A stretch of 5,658 bases of DNA from Anaerolineae bacterium (GTDB lineage: Bacteria; Chloroflexota; Anaerolineae; 4572-78; NAK82), in contig JAUVRU010000175.1 of assembly GCA_030597485.1 (NCBI GenBank), forward strand, positions 1 to 5,658, given 5' to 3'. The notes under the pieces were generated by a model. It was given only the letters and a program-made list of their open reading frames with translations. It was not told the DNA's origin and made no database searches. The translations under genes were made by a program, and so were the position numbers. This document shows, one piece after another, positions 5,612 through 5,658 of the stretch. The stretch's first letter is position 1; every line of letters starts with the position of its first letter.

Positions 5612-5658
5612 TACCTCACACGGACACAGTCCAATTCACGTCAGGACGGACAATCAAC

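Noticed and set aside
5616..5657. Tail of an upstream minus-strand gene (13 codons ending at a TGA)
   Set aside because: It fits one open frame followed by a hairpin, but 13 codons are too few to distinguish from chance.

Overview
The window reads as bacterial accessory-metabolism DNA, most likely from Chloroflexota (the Anaerolineae/Caldilineae side). The main pointer is the substrate-binding lipoprotein. Between its lipid-anchor cysteine and its sugar-binding fold it carries a long Val/Glu/Lys heptad stalk, a feature I associate with that phylum. The rest is moderately GC-rich and all recognisable genes lie on the minus strand. The taxon is an inference, since no rRNA or marker gene is present.

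Layout, in the direction of transcription (right to left). 5658-5490: short non-coding stretch with a GC-rich hairpin. 5489-4572: a 305-residue protein of two tandem vicinal-oxygen-chelate (glyoxalase/dioxygenase fold) domains with a GTG start. 4571-3802: about 770 bases without an intact gene, but full of structure. It holds three tandem 22-bp repeats (4442-4507), a near-consensus sigma-70 promoter (4390-4418), CATACC/GGTATG half-sites just downstream of it, a second promoter-like pair (4319-4347), a frameshifted remnant that I read as the C-terminal part of a SorC-family sugar-responsive regulator (about 4240-3859), and a hairpin just before the next ribosome-binding site. 3801-2590: periplasmic-type sugar-binding lipoprotein. 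2589-2463: intergenic stem-loops. 2462-954: double ATP-binding-cassette ATPase of the RbsA/MglA type. 946-1: RbsC-type permease, cut by the left edge of the window.

The last three genes form a typical CUT2 (ribose/galactose/xylose-type) ABC importer in the order binding protein, ATPase, permease. The binding protein captures the solute outside the membrane, the permease (probably a homodimer) passes it through, and the ATPase drives transport. The sugar cannot be named from the sequence. The strong promoter and regulator remnant lie in what is now a roughly 580-nt leader. This suggests that the operon once began with its own regulator, which has decayed while promoter and transporter remain. 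The VOC gene is separated from the importer by the repeats and its own spacing, and a functional link to it is unproven.

I do not see a clearly novel biological system. The parts most worth a second look are the 22-bp repeat array beside the promoter, the decayed regulator in the leader, and the nested palindrome between the binding-protein and ATPase genes.
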